Assembly: GCA_963839165.1 (NCBI GenBank)
Contig: CAWIUG010000006.1
Span: 1-64,000 of the forward strand
Length of the DNA: 64,000 nucleotides
Reading direction: 5' to 3'
Origin: DATFVA01 sp963839165
GTDB lineage: Bacteria; Bacteroidota; Ignavibacteria; Ignavibacteriales; Ignavibacteriaceae
Shown: positions 8,585-17,077 of the stretch, in pieces
How positions within the stretch are numbered: position 1 is the first letter of the stretch
Layout of the letters: every line of letters starts with the position of its first letter
Position numbers and translations under genes: made by a program
Notes under the pieces: generated by a model
Told to the model about the DNA's origin: nothing
Seen by the model: the letters and a program-made list of their open reading frames with translations, nothing else
Database searches by the model: none

Positions 8585-9175
8585 ATGTCAAGAGAAACTA
8601 CAGATATCCGTCAGGAGCAAATAAAGAAGGCCGTACTTGAAATTATAGCGGATGAGGGACTGCATAATCTCTCGACCAGGAATCTGGCAAAAAGGATCGG
8701 ACTTACTGAAGGTGCTATTTTCCGTCATTTTCCAACAAAACGCGATATCATCAAAGGGATAATGGACGATGTGGCAAATGACCTGATTGGAGAGTTAAAA
8801 AGTATTGCCGTCAGTTCCGCAAAGGCTGAGGAGAAGTTATTTACTTATCTATGCCATAATGTAAAATATCTTAAAGAGAAAAGAGGCGTTACAATACTCC
8901 TGTTTTCAGAAGCCACACATATGGGCGACACCGAGCTTAAAGAAAAACTGAACAGGATCCTGGTGGAACAAAAGCAGCTGATCATTAAGATGGTTAAGGA
9001 TGGAATTGCAGAGGGGGCCTGGAATAAAAAAGTTAATCCCGGTGACGTCGCTATACTATATATGGGCATTCCGATCACTTTTAATATCGAGATGGTCCTT
9101 AATAAAAATGTGCTGAACGTAAAAAACTTCTGTGAGAGAATGTATTCTTTAATCTTAAAGTCACTGAAGGACTAA
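8585..9175 (+). CDS. TetR/AcrR-family transcriptional regulator
   Basis: A 196-residue protein of normal TetR length. Residues about 8-56 form the DNA-binding domain with the typical order ILEIIADEGLHNLSTRNLAK-like first helices, RIGLTEGAIFRHFPTKRDII recognition helix and linker. The remaining helical part is the ligand-binding and dimerisation domain. Matching palindromes lie before this gene and before the octahaem cytochrome that follows on the same strand, so it probably represses both. The inducer cannot be read from the sequence; a link to respiratory sulfur or nitrogen oxyanions is only guessed from the neighbour. Confidence 0.88.
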   Translation: MSRETTDIRQEQIKKAVLEIIADEGLHNLSTRNLAKRIGLTEGAIFRHFPTKRDIIKGIMDDVANDLIGELKSIAVSSAKAEEKLFTYLCHNVKYLKEKRGVTILLFSEATHMGDTELKEKLNRILVEQKQLIIKMVKDGIAEGAWNKKVNPGDVAILYMGIPITFNIEMVLNKNVLNVKNFCERMYSLILKSLKD

Positions 9176-9194
9176 AAAAATTTGCCTAGTTATG

Positions 9195-9212
9195 TAAGTA
9201 AATGTTTACTTA
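9195..9212. promoter_or_regulatory. Candidate TetR operator upstream of the octahaem cytochrome
   Basis: TAAGTAAATGTTTACTTA is an almost perfect 18-bp palindrome, 89 bases before the cytochrome start. It shares TAAGTAA.TG.TTACT.A with the site before the TetR gene. Confidence 0.65.
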
Positions 9213-9300
9213 TTACCGATCATTAAATAAAGAATAGGATGTTATACTTAATTGTTTCAGTAGTTATCGACTGTGCGGCGAAGGAAAGAGTTGATCAGTT

Positions 9301-10800
9301 ATGAAGATCCGTAATTTTATTTTGGGAATTTTGATTTTATCGGGCGGATATATTTACGCTCAGCAAAACACAGTCCTGCTTGGTAAATGGGTCCATCCGG
9401 GTAATGATGTTATTAAAGAAAACGGATACGACGGGGCTCAGACGTGTACCATGTGTCACGACGATGCGCTGGATGAAATTACTAACACGGTTCACTGGAA
9501 CCTGGCATCACCCGTAAGAAATGTTCAGGGGCTCCCGGATAGTTCCTGGTGGGGAATGGGAAACCGTGAATGCGCCCTTGCCGGTTCAACAACTCTGGCA
9601 AACTGGACAGCCTCTACAAACGGAAAGTTCAGCGTGCAGTCGGCCGGATGCGGAGTGTGCCATATCGGTTCGTTATCCAAACCGCCTATGCCGGGAATGA
9701 GGACAACCGATGCAGAAAAAAATACGGTCGACTGTCTCGTATGTCATGCTGAAAATTATGACTGGAGTAAGAGAGCCGCGCTGGAAAAAGACAGCACCGG
9801 GGTACACTGGGGAAAAGACATGTCGCTTAAGTCTGCTTTGTCAATTACCAAAACACCCACTAATGAAGCCTGCTTAAGGTGCCATGAACATTCCTTTTCA
9901 GAAGACTATAAGCGCGGAACACCTTTCACAGCCGAAAACGATGTACATGCAGCGGCAGGACTCAGCTGCTTAACCTGTCATCCCGCAGAAAATCATAAAA
10001 TTGCCAAAGGGATGTACGAGTCGGATATGGTAGCGAATGATATGCCCGATACTCCCGTAACCTGCTCAAACTGCCACGGCAACACACCCCATAAAGGTAT
10101 GTACGCGGAAACACTTAACAGGCATACGGACAGGATTGCCTGCCAGACCTGCCATATTACAGAGGTAAGCGGAATCACCTATGAAAACTGGGGCAAGCCG
10201 GTTAAGGATAACATTAACGGCGAATACAGCGAACTCTCAAAGTTTGATAAAATTCCGAGTAACCCTGATCTATACGTGCCGACCGATGTAATAGAACGAT
10301 CCCATCCCACTTACATATGGAGAGCTGCCAGCACCAAAGATCAGAAAAATGCACAGAGCTGGATGGCATTTGCCACTTCAGATATAAATACCGAAGGCGC
10401 GAAGATCTTTCCCGTCAGGGCGCTGACGCAGGTAATGCTTTTTGATAAAAATCTTAAGATGTGGCAGGCGCCCGGTATGTCGTTTCTGAAAAAAGATCCG
10501 CAGACGGCCCAGTTCCCTCTCCTTCTTGCTCCCAACAGGGAAGTATATAACAAAACAGGAGATATTAAACAGGCTCTCGACGCGGGAATGAAACCTTATG
10601 AATTGATGGGATTAAAATGGAGCGGTGAGTGGATGTTGATGGAGGTTCCGGGCAAATCATATATCTCGGTGAACCATGGCGTAAAGAAGACAGTCCTGCT
10701 GTGCAGCTCCTGCCACGCAGATCATGGCGTAATGGATTTTAATTCGCTTGGCTACACACAACAGCAGATTGAGAGGCTCAGGAAGAATGTAGAAAAATAA
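9301..10800 (+). CDS. Octahaem c-type cytochrome (tetrathionate-reductase-like)
   Basis: A 499-residue exported protein with a signal peptide (residues 1-20, ending IYAQQ). Eight CXXCH haem-binding motifs are visible at about residues 49, 117, 145, 191, 223, 254, 280 and 467: CTMCH, CGVCH, CLVCH, CLRCH, CLTCH, CSNCH, CQTCH, CSSCH. The spacing, with the last haem far from the others, and the early LGKWVHPGNDV resemble the octahaem tetrathionate reductase (Otr) family, which can reduce tetrathionate, nitrite or hydroxylamine in vitro. It acts in the periplasm and would need an electron donor that is not encoded nearby. The family is likely; the physiological substrate is unknown. GAAGGAAAG precedes the start. 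It follows its probable TetR repressor. Confidence 0.82.
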   Translation: MKIRNFILGILILSGGYIYAQQNTVLLGKWVHPGNDVIKENGYDGAQTCTMCHDDALDEITNTVHWNLASPVRNVQGLPDSSWWGMGNRECALAGSTTLANWTASTNGKFSVQSAGCGVCHIGSLSKPPMPGMRTTDAEKNTVDCLVCHAENYDWSKRAALEKDSTGVHWGKDMSLKSALSITKTPTNEACLRCHEHSFSEDYKRGTPFTAENDVHAAAGLSCLTCHPAENHKIAKGMYESDMVANDMPDTPVTCSNCHGNTPHKGMYAETLNRHTDRIACQTCHITEVSGITYENWGKPVKDNINGEYSELSKFDKIPSNPDLYVPTDVIERSHPTYIWRAASTKDQKNAQSWMAFATSDINTEGAKIFPVRALTQVMLFDKNLKMWQAPGMSFLKKDPQTAQFPLLLAPNREVYNKTGDIKQALDAGMKPYELMGLKWSGEWMLMEVPGKSYISVNHGVKKTVLLCSSCHADHGVMDFNSLGYTQQQIERLRKNVEK

Positions 10801-10840
10801 GGACAATATTGCTTGAATTATGCGCATAAAACCTTTTATG

Positions 10841-11536
10841 TCAGCTTTCTAAAAAATTTTTGCTTAAAGTTTCAGAGTGCCTGATGGTGGTGTGGGCGTT
10901 GTTCAGGGTTATTGCGGCGAGGTAGAGGGTTTTGTTTTTGAACTTTCTGATGACTTTGATTTCTTCCTGGCTCAGAGTGAAGACACACTTCTGGCCTTCT
11001 GTAAGTGCGGTTTCCTTCAGCAGGAATTCTGGCTGATTGTCTTTTTTTCTCCTACTGTTCCAGAGACTGATGATCATTATAAATTTAACGCTGGTTTCTT
11101 TTTTCTGGAGATCAAAGGGACGCGGTGTTATTTCTATTCTGTCCGGAAGGATGGTTATTTCTTCTAGTTCAAGTTTGAATCCTCCGGGGGTTATACAGGC
11201 TTTTTCGGATGGTCGGTCGGGTTCGCAGAGGTGGAAGTTGACCTGGTTGATTTTGTTATAGCCGGTGGAACATGGGGCTTTTTCTTTATCCCAGACGGCT
11301 TTAAGGAGTTTGTTCTGTATTATCTGTTTCGCAAATTTCCCATTGACGCGTTGTCTGTTCCTTTTGTTTATTTCGGCGGGGAGCTGACTGAGGGTGTAAT
11401 TAGATGCCGCTTTTGAAATGTATGTTTTTCCGTTTCTCTTTTTGAATACTATATCCCCTATTTTCCCGCTGAGGTCTCCCAGCATTGAAGGTTTTTTTTC
11501 CGCCACTTTGCTTATCCCGTTTTTTTTTACCTCCAA
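10841..11536 (-). CDS. DUF6266-like protein, paralogue 1
   Basis: About 231 residues. Near the N-terminus is LGDLSGKIGDIVF....NGKTYIS, the signature of DUF6266-like proteins of Bacteroidota. A helical stretch with VNGKFAKQIIQN and KAVWDKEKA follows, then two beta-rich segments. A paralogue with the same order lies at 53277-54053. No signal peptide or catalytic residue is seen and the function is unknown. The start is uncertain: the frame opens with TTG at 11536 directly overlapping a GGAGGT site, and an in-frame GTG lies further in. An 11-bp tandem array sits about 65 bp upstream. Confidence 0.65.
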   Translation of the reverse strand: MEVKKNGISKVAEKKPSMLGDLSGKIGDIVFKKRNGKTYISKAASNYTLSQLPAEINKRNRQRVNGKFAKQIIQNKLLKAVWDKEKAPCSTGYNKINQVNFHLCEPDRPSEKACITPGGFKLELEEITILPDRIEITPRPFDLQKKETSVKFIMIISLWNSRRKKDNQPEFLLKETALTEGQKCVFTLSQEEIKVIRKFKNKTLYLAAITLNNAHTTIRHSETLSKNFLES

Positions 11537-12274
11537 ATATGCTAATTTTGGGCGAAATTTTACAGCTTCAGGGGTCCTTTCAACCTAAATTTTTCAAATT
11601 CTGTCGGCCATCTGTCGGCCATCTGTCGGCCATCTGTCGGCCTCAAACTGCGAGACAGGTACGGCATAACCACTTATATGGAGGGTTTTAAAGAGGGGTT
11701 CCCTAGTTTTGGATCATCCATATTTAAATTAGAAATCACAGTTTCAGGCGGAATCAATCCTTCAACTAAGTCGATTTCCGTAAATGATAATGCTAAAGTT
11801 GAAGAATAATTCTCCATCTTAAGAGAGGTTTTGTTTATATGGTATTATTTAATCGAAATCAAAAATATATTGAATATCTCTACTTGAAAGAGGAAGATAT
11901 TGGCAGATATGCCAACTTTCAGTATATAGTAATACATATCGAAATATTCCCGTCGTAATTAAAATTATTCTGACGTAAAATTAATAAAAACATTGAGTGA
12001 AAGGGAGAATAAATACTTTCCCCGGTGCAAGAACCTCTTTGCTTGTGCCCGCTACAGGACCTACCTTCACAAATAAATCTTGTTCATTGAATTGATGCTG
12101 GTCAACCCTTAGTAAAATCTATAAACCTTTTAATCTGTTTTTGATGTCTAATTATTTAGAACTTAGAAATTTTATAAAAACAGATTTCAGGAAAGGAGTT
12201 AGTTTTTCATTAAAACGGTTACAATATCTTAATTAATGTTAAGTAATTGAAAAACTAAACCATTGGAGTAGAAA
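11537..12274. other. Long intergenic region with tandem array
   Basis: Holds the 11-bp array at 11601-11643. A 47-codon minus-strand frame at 11674-11817 (MENYSSTLALSFTEIDLVEG start) has no good ribosome site and I do not call it a gene. The rest, to the BON gene, shows nothing I can support. Confidence 0.45.
11601..11643. repeat. 11-bp tandem repeat, four units
   Basis: CTGTCGGCCAT is repeated exactly three times and a fourth time for nine bases (CTGTCGGCC). The period of 11 bp is one helical turn, so each unit faces the same side of the DNA. It lies about 65-107 bp upstream of the DUF6266-like gene on the minus strand, in a promoter-like position. Confidence 0.9.
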
Positions 12275-13033
12275 ATGAGTAATAAACTGAAGTTGGTTAT
12301 CAGTCAATATCTAATAGTATTTGTAATCATATGTATTCCTGTATCGTTATCCTTTGCGCAGGAGAGCAGCCCCGGAATATCAAAAGGTAACCTGAAAATA
12401 TTTGTTCAGTACAGACTTGCAAAAGCATCTCTGCTTAAAGATAATAACATAAATGTTGAGATCGGCGATGATCAAATCATTCTTTCGGGAACTGTACAAA
12501 CAATATACGATAAGGATCGGGCAGGTCGTGTAGCTCATTCAGTAGCTGAAGATTATGTGATTGTGAACAACATACAGGTTAACAATGAAGCCGTTGAAGA
12601 TTCAACATTGACAAAAGAAGTGTTGAGTAAGGTTCGGTCAAATATTTTCTATGGTGTTTTTGACTGGCTTACTGTTAACTCTGACAGCGGTGTTGTGACC
12701 CTTGAAGGATGGGTCCATCTGCCCTGGCTTAAAAATCAGTTTGAATCTGAAGTGGAAAAGGTCCCCGGTGTGAAAAACGTTATTAATAAAATACAAATTA
12801 CATTCGGACCGGGCGCACTGGGTTACAGAGCTGCGCGTTTAATATATAACGATCCTATGTTTTGGGGCCAGCAGTACTCTTCCAATCCGCCTATCCATAT
12901 CATTGTTGAAAATGGTTCGGTATTATTATATGGCGATGTAAATTCTTATGTTGAAAAAGACTGGGCGGAAAATATTATTAGTTTTCGGACGGATGCAATA
13001 ACTGTAGATAATAATTTGCGAGTAACTGGATAA
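12275..13033 (+). CDS. Exported BON-domain protein
   Basis: A 252-residue protein with a signal peptide (to about residue 28, SLSFAQE). Three BON (OsmY-like) modules follow: about residues 45-105 with the NINVEIGDDQIILSGTV pattern, about 112-172 with TVNSDSGVVTLEGWVHL, and about 178-252 with IHIIVENGSVLLYGDV. BON domains bind phospholipid or peptidoglycan surfaces and occur in envelope-stress proteins. A GGAG site precedes the ATG. It stands alone on the plus strand; an envelope-protective role is inferred. Confidence 0.85.
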   Translation: MSNKLKLVISQYLIVFVIICIPVSLSFAQESSPGISKGNLKIFVQYRLAKASLLKDNNINVEIGDDQIILSGTVQTIYDKDRAGRVAHSVAEDYVIVNNIQVNNEAVEDSTLTKEVLSKVRSNIFYGVFDWLTVNSDSGVVTLEGWVHLPWLKNQFESEVEKVPGVKNVINKIQITFGPGALGYRAARLIYNDPMFWGQQYSSNPPIHIIVENGSVLLYGDVNSYVEKDWAENIISFRTDAITVDNNLRVTG

Positions 13034-13062
13034 TTAAAAATTAGGTTTGTCTGACATTTTAT

Positions 13063-13081
13063 CGTCAGTTAAAACTGACGG
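13063..13081. repeat. Palindromic intergenic element (CGTCAGTT family)
   Basis: CGTCAGTT-AA-AACTGACG forms an 8-bp perfect stem between two convergent genes and is followed by GCAATG. The same core, CCGTCAGTTTAAACTGACGG plus TAATG, occurs at 27488-27512. It may serve as a shared transcription end here, though no T-run follows. Confidence 0.6.
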
Positions 13082-13119
13082 CAATGATGAAAAATGTTCA
13101 AAAATATAATGCCGGGAGC

Positions 13120-15936
13120 TTATTTCAGCAGGATCATCTTCTTGACTGCGGCATAGTTTCCGCTCTTTATTCGGTAGAGGTATACGCCTGACGGCAGGGC
13201 CCGTGCGCTGAATTCTACGCTGTATTCACCGGCGGTTTTGTATTCGTTTACCAGGGTCATAACTTCCTGTGAGAGTATATTGAAGATCTTCAGTTCAACT
13301 TTTCCCGCGGCGGCTATTGTATAATTGATCTTTGTAGAGGGGTTAAACGGGTTCGGGTAGTTCTGACTGAGACTGAAATTGAGCGGCTGCTCTACAGCAT
13401 TGTCATTATTTCCGGTTGTAGTTGTTTCGGTTAGCTTCACTCCGTCAATCGCGACTATATCTCCGTCATTTCCGATGTACTGCCAGGCAAGTTTCAGGTT
13501 CTGTTTGTCCGCATATCCGGAAAGATCAACGCTTTCACTTCTCCAGATCCAGCCTTGTCCGTCGTTATCGGCACTCCACAGCTGCGTCCAGTTTGTGCCG
13601 CCGTTCGTGGAAATATCAAGATTCAGAGTAGCGTTAGCAAGCCAGTCAGTGCTGAATCCTGCGTAAAATTCAAGCAACGCCGTGCCGTTCCCGATGTTGA
13701 AAGCGGGACTAATAAGCCACTCGTTCTGGTTCTGGGCAGTCCAGGGACAAATAGCCGAATTTATACTGGATGGATCTATTTCATAAAAGTTATGATCCTG
13801 CACGTTTCCCTGCATCCAGGTGTTAGCGCCGTTAAGTACCTGTACGGTCCAGCCTGCGGGAGGAAAAGTATTCTCAAATCCTTCTTCGAAGATGGTTGTC
13901 TGGGTAACTCCGCCTCCGGCTGTATTAATGAATGAATTGTAGGCGTCAAGTTTTCCGTATCCGTAAACATTGTTGGGTGAACTGCCGGTGAATGCATCTT
14001 TTTTTGCATATGTTTCCAGCAGGTTTGCTGTTTCAGCATAGTCGAGGGTATGTTTTTTTTCAAGCAGCAGGGCGACTGATCCTGCAACATGGGGCGAGGC
14101 CATACTTGTGCCCTGCATTTTCTGGTACATCCCGCCTAACAGAATATCTGCCCGCGGCACGTTTGTTAAATCAGCTGAAAGCGGGGCGAGGATTGCTTCA
14201 CCGGGGGCGGCAAGGTCGGGTTTTAGTCTTCCGTCGCGGCTGGGGCCAAGACTGCTGAACCAGGATGCTGCACCGATAACAGGACTGCCGGGCTGATATT
14301 CTGTAACTCCATCGATATCTACCCAATGATCTTTTGTACAGTAGGCTCCCACACATATTATTTTTTCTGCCGTTCCGGGCTGTCCTACAGTGCTGTTGTT
14401 GTCGCCGGGTTTGTACATTCCTGAACTATAGTTGGAAAATTGTCCTCCTTTTACCATCCATGCATCGAACGTTCCGCTGCCGAAGGTGTATACTGACCAA
14501 ATCACTGCGGTTATATCTACCTGACCGCTATGACCATCTATCGCCACAAGCACTTCGTTGGCTCCGTTATTGGGATTATTAATACCGGTGGCATCGACCG
14601 TTACGTATCCGTATACTGTGCCGCCGACATTAAATTCAAGATCTTCTATCTTTTGACCGGGAGCAATGGAATTAGTATAACCGATGAGATCAGATGTGAG
14701 AGGATCATAGGCTGCAAGTCCTGTACTGATATTCCCGCTGTCATACCACATATCGGCCACCGCTAAGGAGGCCGAACTTTCCATATCAAGCAATGTTTCA
14801 AAAGCATCTGCGTATGAGGATCCGCCGACCGGATAGCTGAGGTGAATTGTTTCGCCGCCTTCATTTCCTGCGGCAGCGACTATTATCTTCCCTTCTCCGG
14901 TGAGATTACTTAATCCCTGTTCATAAAGTGAGCTTCCATCGTGGGGACCATAGTGGCCGCCGAGACTAAGGTTGATTACCGCAGGTTCTCCAAGCTGTGA
15001 GGCTTTCTGGAAGATATAATTACATCCGTTAATTACATCAGTTGAAGCAAAACCGGGTCCGTTTCTGAATCCTTTAACAAAAATGATATCGGAAAGAGGA
15101 GCCATCCCGCTATAATCTGCATTCACGCTGCCGTTTCCTGCAGCAGTACCGGAAACATGCGTACCGTGTCCCCCTCCGTCGTCTCCGTCAAATTCCTGGC
15201 ATTGACTTGCATCGATCTGAGCTTTCGTATATTCTGTTCCGTAGGTGTAGCCGGAGGGCGGGTTTGCCTGTCCCGACATATCCCACAGATACCTGATCCT
15301 GCTTCCGCCGGCGTTATGAAAATCAGGGTGTTCCCAGTCTATCCCCGAATCAACGATACCCACAACTACACCGCTGCCTTTATAAGGCCTGGAGATACCG
15401 GTGCCGTTATGAAGCTTATCGACCTTTGCTTCTATCCTGCTTACATTTATTTTTACTTCTGAAACCGTACCCGCATCGATGTACGATATTTCCGGCGAGC
15501 CGGCAATTCTATTTATCGATGAGACAGGGATTTCAGCAGAAAGAATATCGCCCGATATTGCCTCGACGCTTCCATTGAATGAGCTGATGATACCTACGGC
15601 AGCGGTAACTGAATTTGTTCTTATTAAAACAGGCACAGTAATACCATCAAGTTCGTTTGTATGAAAACTTATAACTTTTCCGTAATTCCTGCAGCTTTCG
15701 GGAAGGTGCACCTTTAGTCCCCCGTCATAAACTATTTTATCGAGGAAAATTCTCAGCAAGGGACTTATTTTGTTGTCAAGCGGAGCAGAGGGCTCTACCC
15801 GCAGGTTTAGAATTCTGCTTTTATCATATTTTGCATTAGGATCGGGCTTAAAGTTTGTGTAATGATCCTGGGGAAAACTGCTGAAGGAGAAAATAGTAAT
15901 AATTATAGATAAGGTAATTAAATTTTTCATTCTCAT
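13120..15936 (-). CDS. Subtilisin-family (S8) secreted protease with T9SS domain
   Basis: A 938-residue exported serine protease. A signal peptide (residues 1-22) and a propeptide region precede the S8 domain. The catalytic triad is visible: Asp near residue 195 in GIVDSGIDWEHPDF, His near 258 in GGGHGTHVSGTAAG and Ser near 612 in GTSMASPHVAGS. After the catalytic domain comes a jelly-roll segment (about 690-835), then the T9SS sorting domain with NYPNPFNPSTKINYTI and the end AVKKMILLK. It probably degrades extracellular protein. Two possible starts, MRM and MKN, are six bases apart. Confidence 0.92.
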   Translation of the reverse strand: MRMKNLITLSIIITIFSFSSFPQDHYTNFKPDPNAKYDKSRILNLRVEPSAPLDNKISPLLRIFLDKIVYDGGLKVHLPESCRNYGKVISFHTNELDGITVPVLIRTNSVTAAVGIISSFNGSVEAISGDILSAEIPVSSINRIAGSPEISYIDAGTVSEVKINVSRIEAKVDKLHNGTGISRPYKGSGVVVGIVDSGIDWEHPDFHNAGGSRIRYLWDMSGQANPPSGYTYGTEYTKAQIDASQCQEFDGDDGGGHGTHVSGTAAGNGSVNADYSGMAPLSDIIFVKGFRNGPGFASTDVINGCNYIFQKASQLGEPAVINLSLGGHYGPHDGSSLYEQGLSNLTGEGKIIVAAAGNEGGETIHLSYPVGGSSYADAFETLLDMESSASLAVADMWYDSGNISTGLAAYDPLTSDLIGYTNSIAPGQKIEDLEFNVGGTVYGYVTVDATGINNPNNGANEVLVAIDGHSGQVDITAVIWSVYTFGSGTFDAWMVKGGQFSNYSSGMYKPGDNNSTVGQPGTAEKIICVGAYCTKDHWVDIDGVTEYQPGSPVIGAASWFSSLGPSRDGRLKPDLAAPGEAILAPLSADLTNVPRADILLGGMYQKMQGTSMASPHVAGSVALLLEKKHTLDYAETANLLETYAKKDAFTGSSPNNVYGYGKLDAYNSFINTAGGGVTQTTIFEEGFENTFPPAGWTVQVLNGANTWMQGNVQDHNFYEIDPSSINSAICPWTAQNQNEWLISPAFNIGNGTALLEFYAGFSTDWLANATLNLDISTNGGTNWTQLWSADNDGQGWIWRSESVDLSGYADKQNLKLAWQYIGNDGDIVAIDGVKLTETTTTGNNDNAVEQPLNFSLSQNYPNPFNPSTKINYTIAAAGKVELKIFNILSQEVMTLVNEYKTAGEYSVEFSARALPSGVYLYRIKSGNYAAVKKMILLK

Positions 15937-15971
15937 TCCGTTAATTTTTTATTTGATATCAAGGTTCTTAG

Positions 15972-16307
15972 CTAGTTCGAGGAATAGCACGAAGCTGAGC
16001 AAAGAGACTTTTTTAACGCTTTCCGCATTCCCGTAAGCGGTGAAAATATCACCGGCAGCAGTTTCAATTTGTACTCCGGTTTCTTCGATTTTGATCTCAT
16101 CTGATCATTTATACTTTCAGTAGTTTTTCCGGTAAACTGAATATCTTTATCGGAACTTTCATTATCTGACGAAGTAATTCTCTGATTCAAAGACGTGTCC
16201 ATTTTTGAAGGATTATACTCCGCCGACGCGGCGCATCCGTTAAAAAGCAAAGTTCCTCCAAAGTAAACAAACGCAGCAAGTATAATAAGAAGGGTATAAA
16301 TCTTCAT
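15972..16307 (-). CDS. Putative lipoprotein of unknown function
   Basis: A 111-residue protein with a hydrophobic N-terminus and a lipobox-like LLFNGC, Cys at about residue 25, followed by a polar, serine- and lysine-rich body of low complexity. It would be lipid-anchored after signal peptidase II cleavage. It lies upstream of the subtilase on the same strand. No domain is recognised. Confidence 0.5.
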   Translation of the reverse strand: MKIYTLLIILAAFVYFGGTLLFNGCAASAEYNPSKMDTSLNQRITSSDNESSDKDIQFTGKTTESINDQMRSKSKKPEYKLKLLPVIFSPLTGMRKALKKSLCSASCYSSN

Positions 16308-16570
16308 ACCGGTTCACCTCTGTTATAACCAATAATTAGTTGTTTTTTTTTAAAGAAATATGGAACCTAACGAACGAAAAGAAAACTGTACTGAATTATT
16401 CCTCCAACCTTTTTTTCCCAAATCTCCAGGAATAACAGCCTTTTAAACTGCAGAAAATTCCCATCGAAAACAATAGAGGGCAATAATTTACTTAGGGCAA
16501 CTTTTTGGGGAACGCAAGGAGGTACTGAACGGATGTTGGTACAATTTTATTCAAGTCCCGTATAGATTCA

Positions 16571-16885
16571 ATGAGGATGAACTATTCTAGGGATACAGGA
16601 TTAGTCTGCTATTCCGGAGGACAGCAGTATTATTTCAGGGACGGAAACTATTTTGATTTCACTGCAGCCACAAATCCTGGATTTTGGATCAGAGGAAGGA
16701 TTGTTGAATCTGATAGTGTTTTTTATTGAAATCCCGGATCTGATGAGATAAGCAGTCTAAGTGTCAGAGACTCTAAGCTCGTAAATACCATCTTTATGCT
16801 CACCGCAATTACACTTGTTGGTTTGCTGATAGCATTTGTTGTAATAATCACGACACCCCCCACATTCCAAAATTTGGGCAGGTAA
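16571..16885 (+). pseudogene. Small membrane protein interrupted by an in-frame TGA
   Basis: From ATG at 16571 one frame stays open to TAA at 16883-16885 except for a single TGA at 16727-16729. The 52 codons before it include DTGLVCYSGGQQYYFRDGNY and GFWIRGRIVESDSVFY; the 51 after it read NPGSDEISSLSVRDSKLVNT and then a membrane helix, IFMLTAITLVGLLIAFVVII. The protein-like composition on both sides suggests a gene of about 104 residues with a nonsense mutation. The rest of the gap 16308-17077 shows no gene. Confidence 0.45.
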
Positions 16886-17077
16886 TGATACTTATACCTG
16901 CATATTTATTATAGATCCCGGCAACCCCGTTTTAATGAAATCAAATTTGTAATGCTGAATGACAAAAAATGATCTCTGTTTTTTTACATTTTTATGACAA
17001 TTAAATGAAATCCCTCTATTAGTTTCTGATTGTATAAACATTATCATTCAAGTGATACTAAAAGGCAGGAGGATAAA

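Noticed and set aside
11601..11643. Possible CRISPR array
   Set aside because: Units are directly adjacent without spacers; the same holds for 27498-27572 and 54340-54383. No cas genes are present.
13379..15664. Many long plus-strand frames opposite the subtilase
   Set aside because: They are antisense to a clear protease gene with intact triad and have no ribosome sites or domains.
16727..16729. TGA as selenocysteine codon
   Set aside because: No selenoprotein family matches and no downstream hairpin is evident; a nonsense mutation is simpler.
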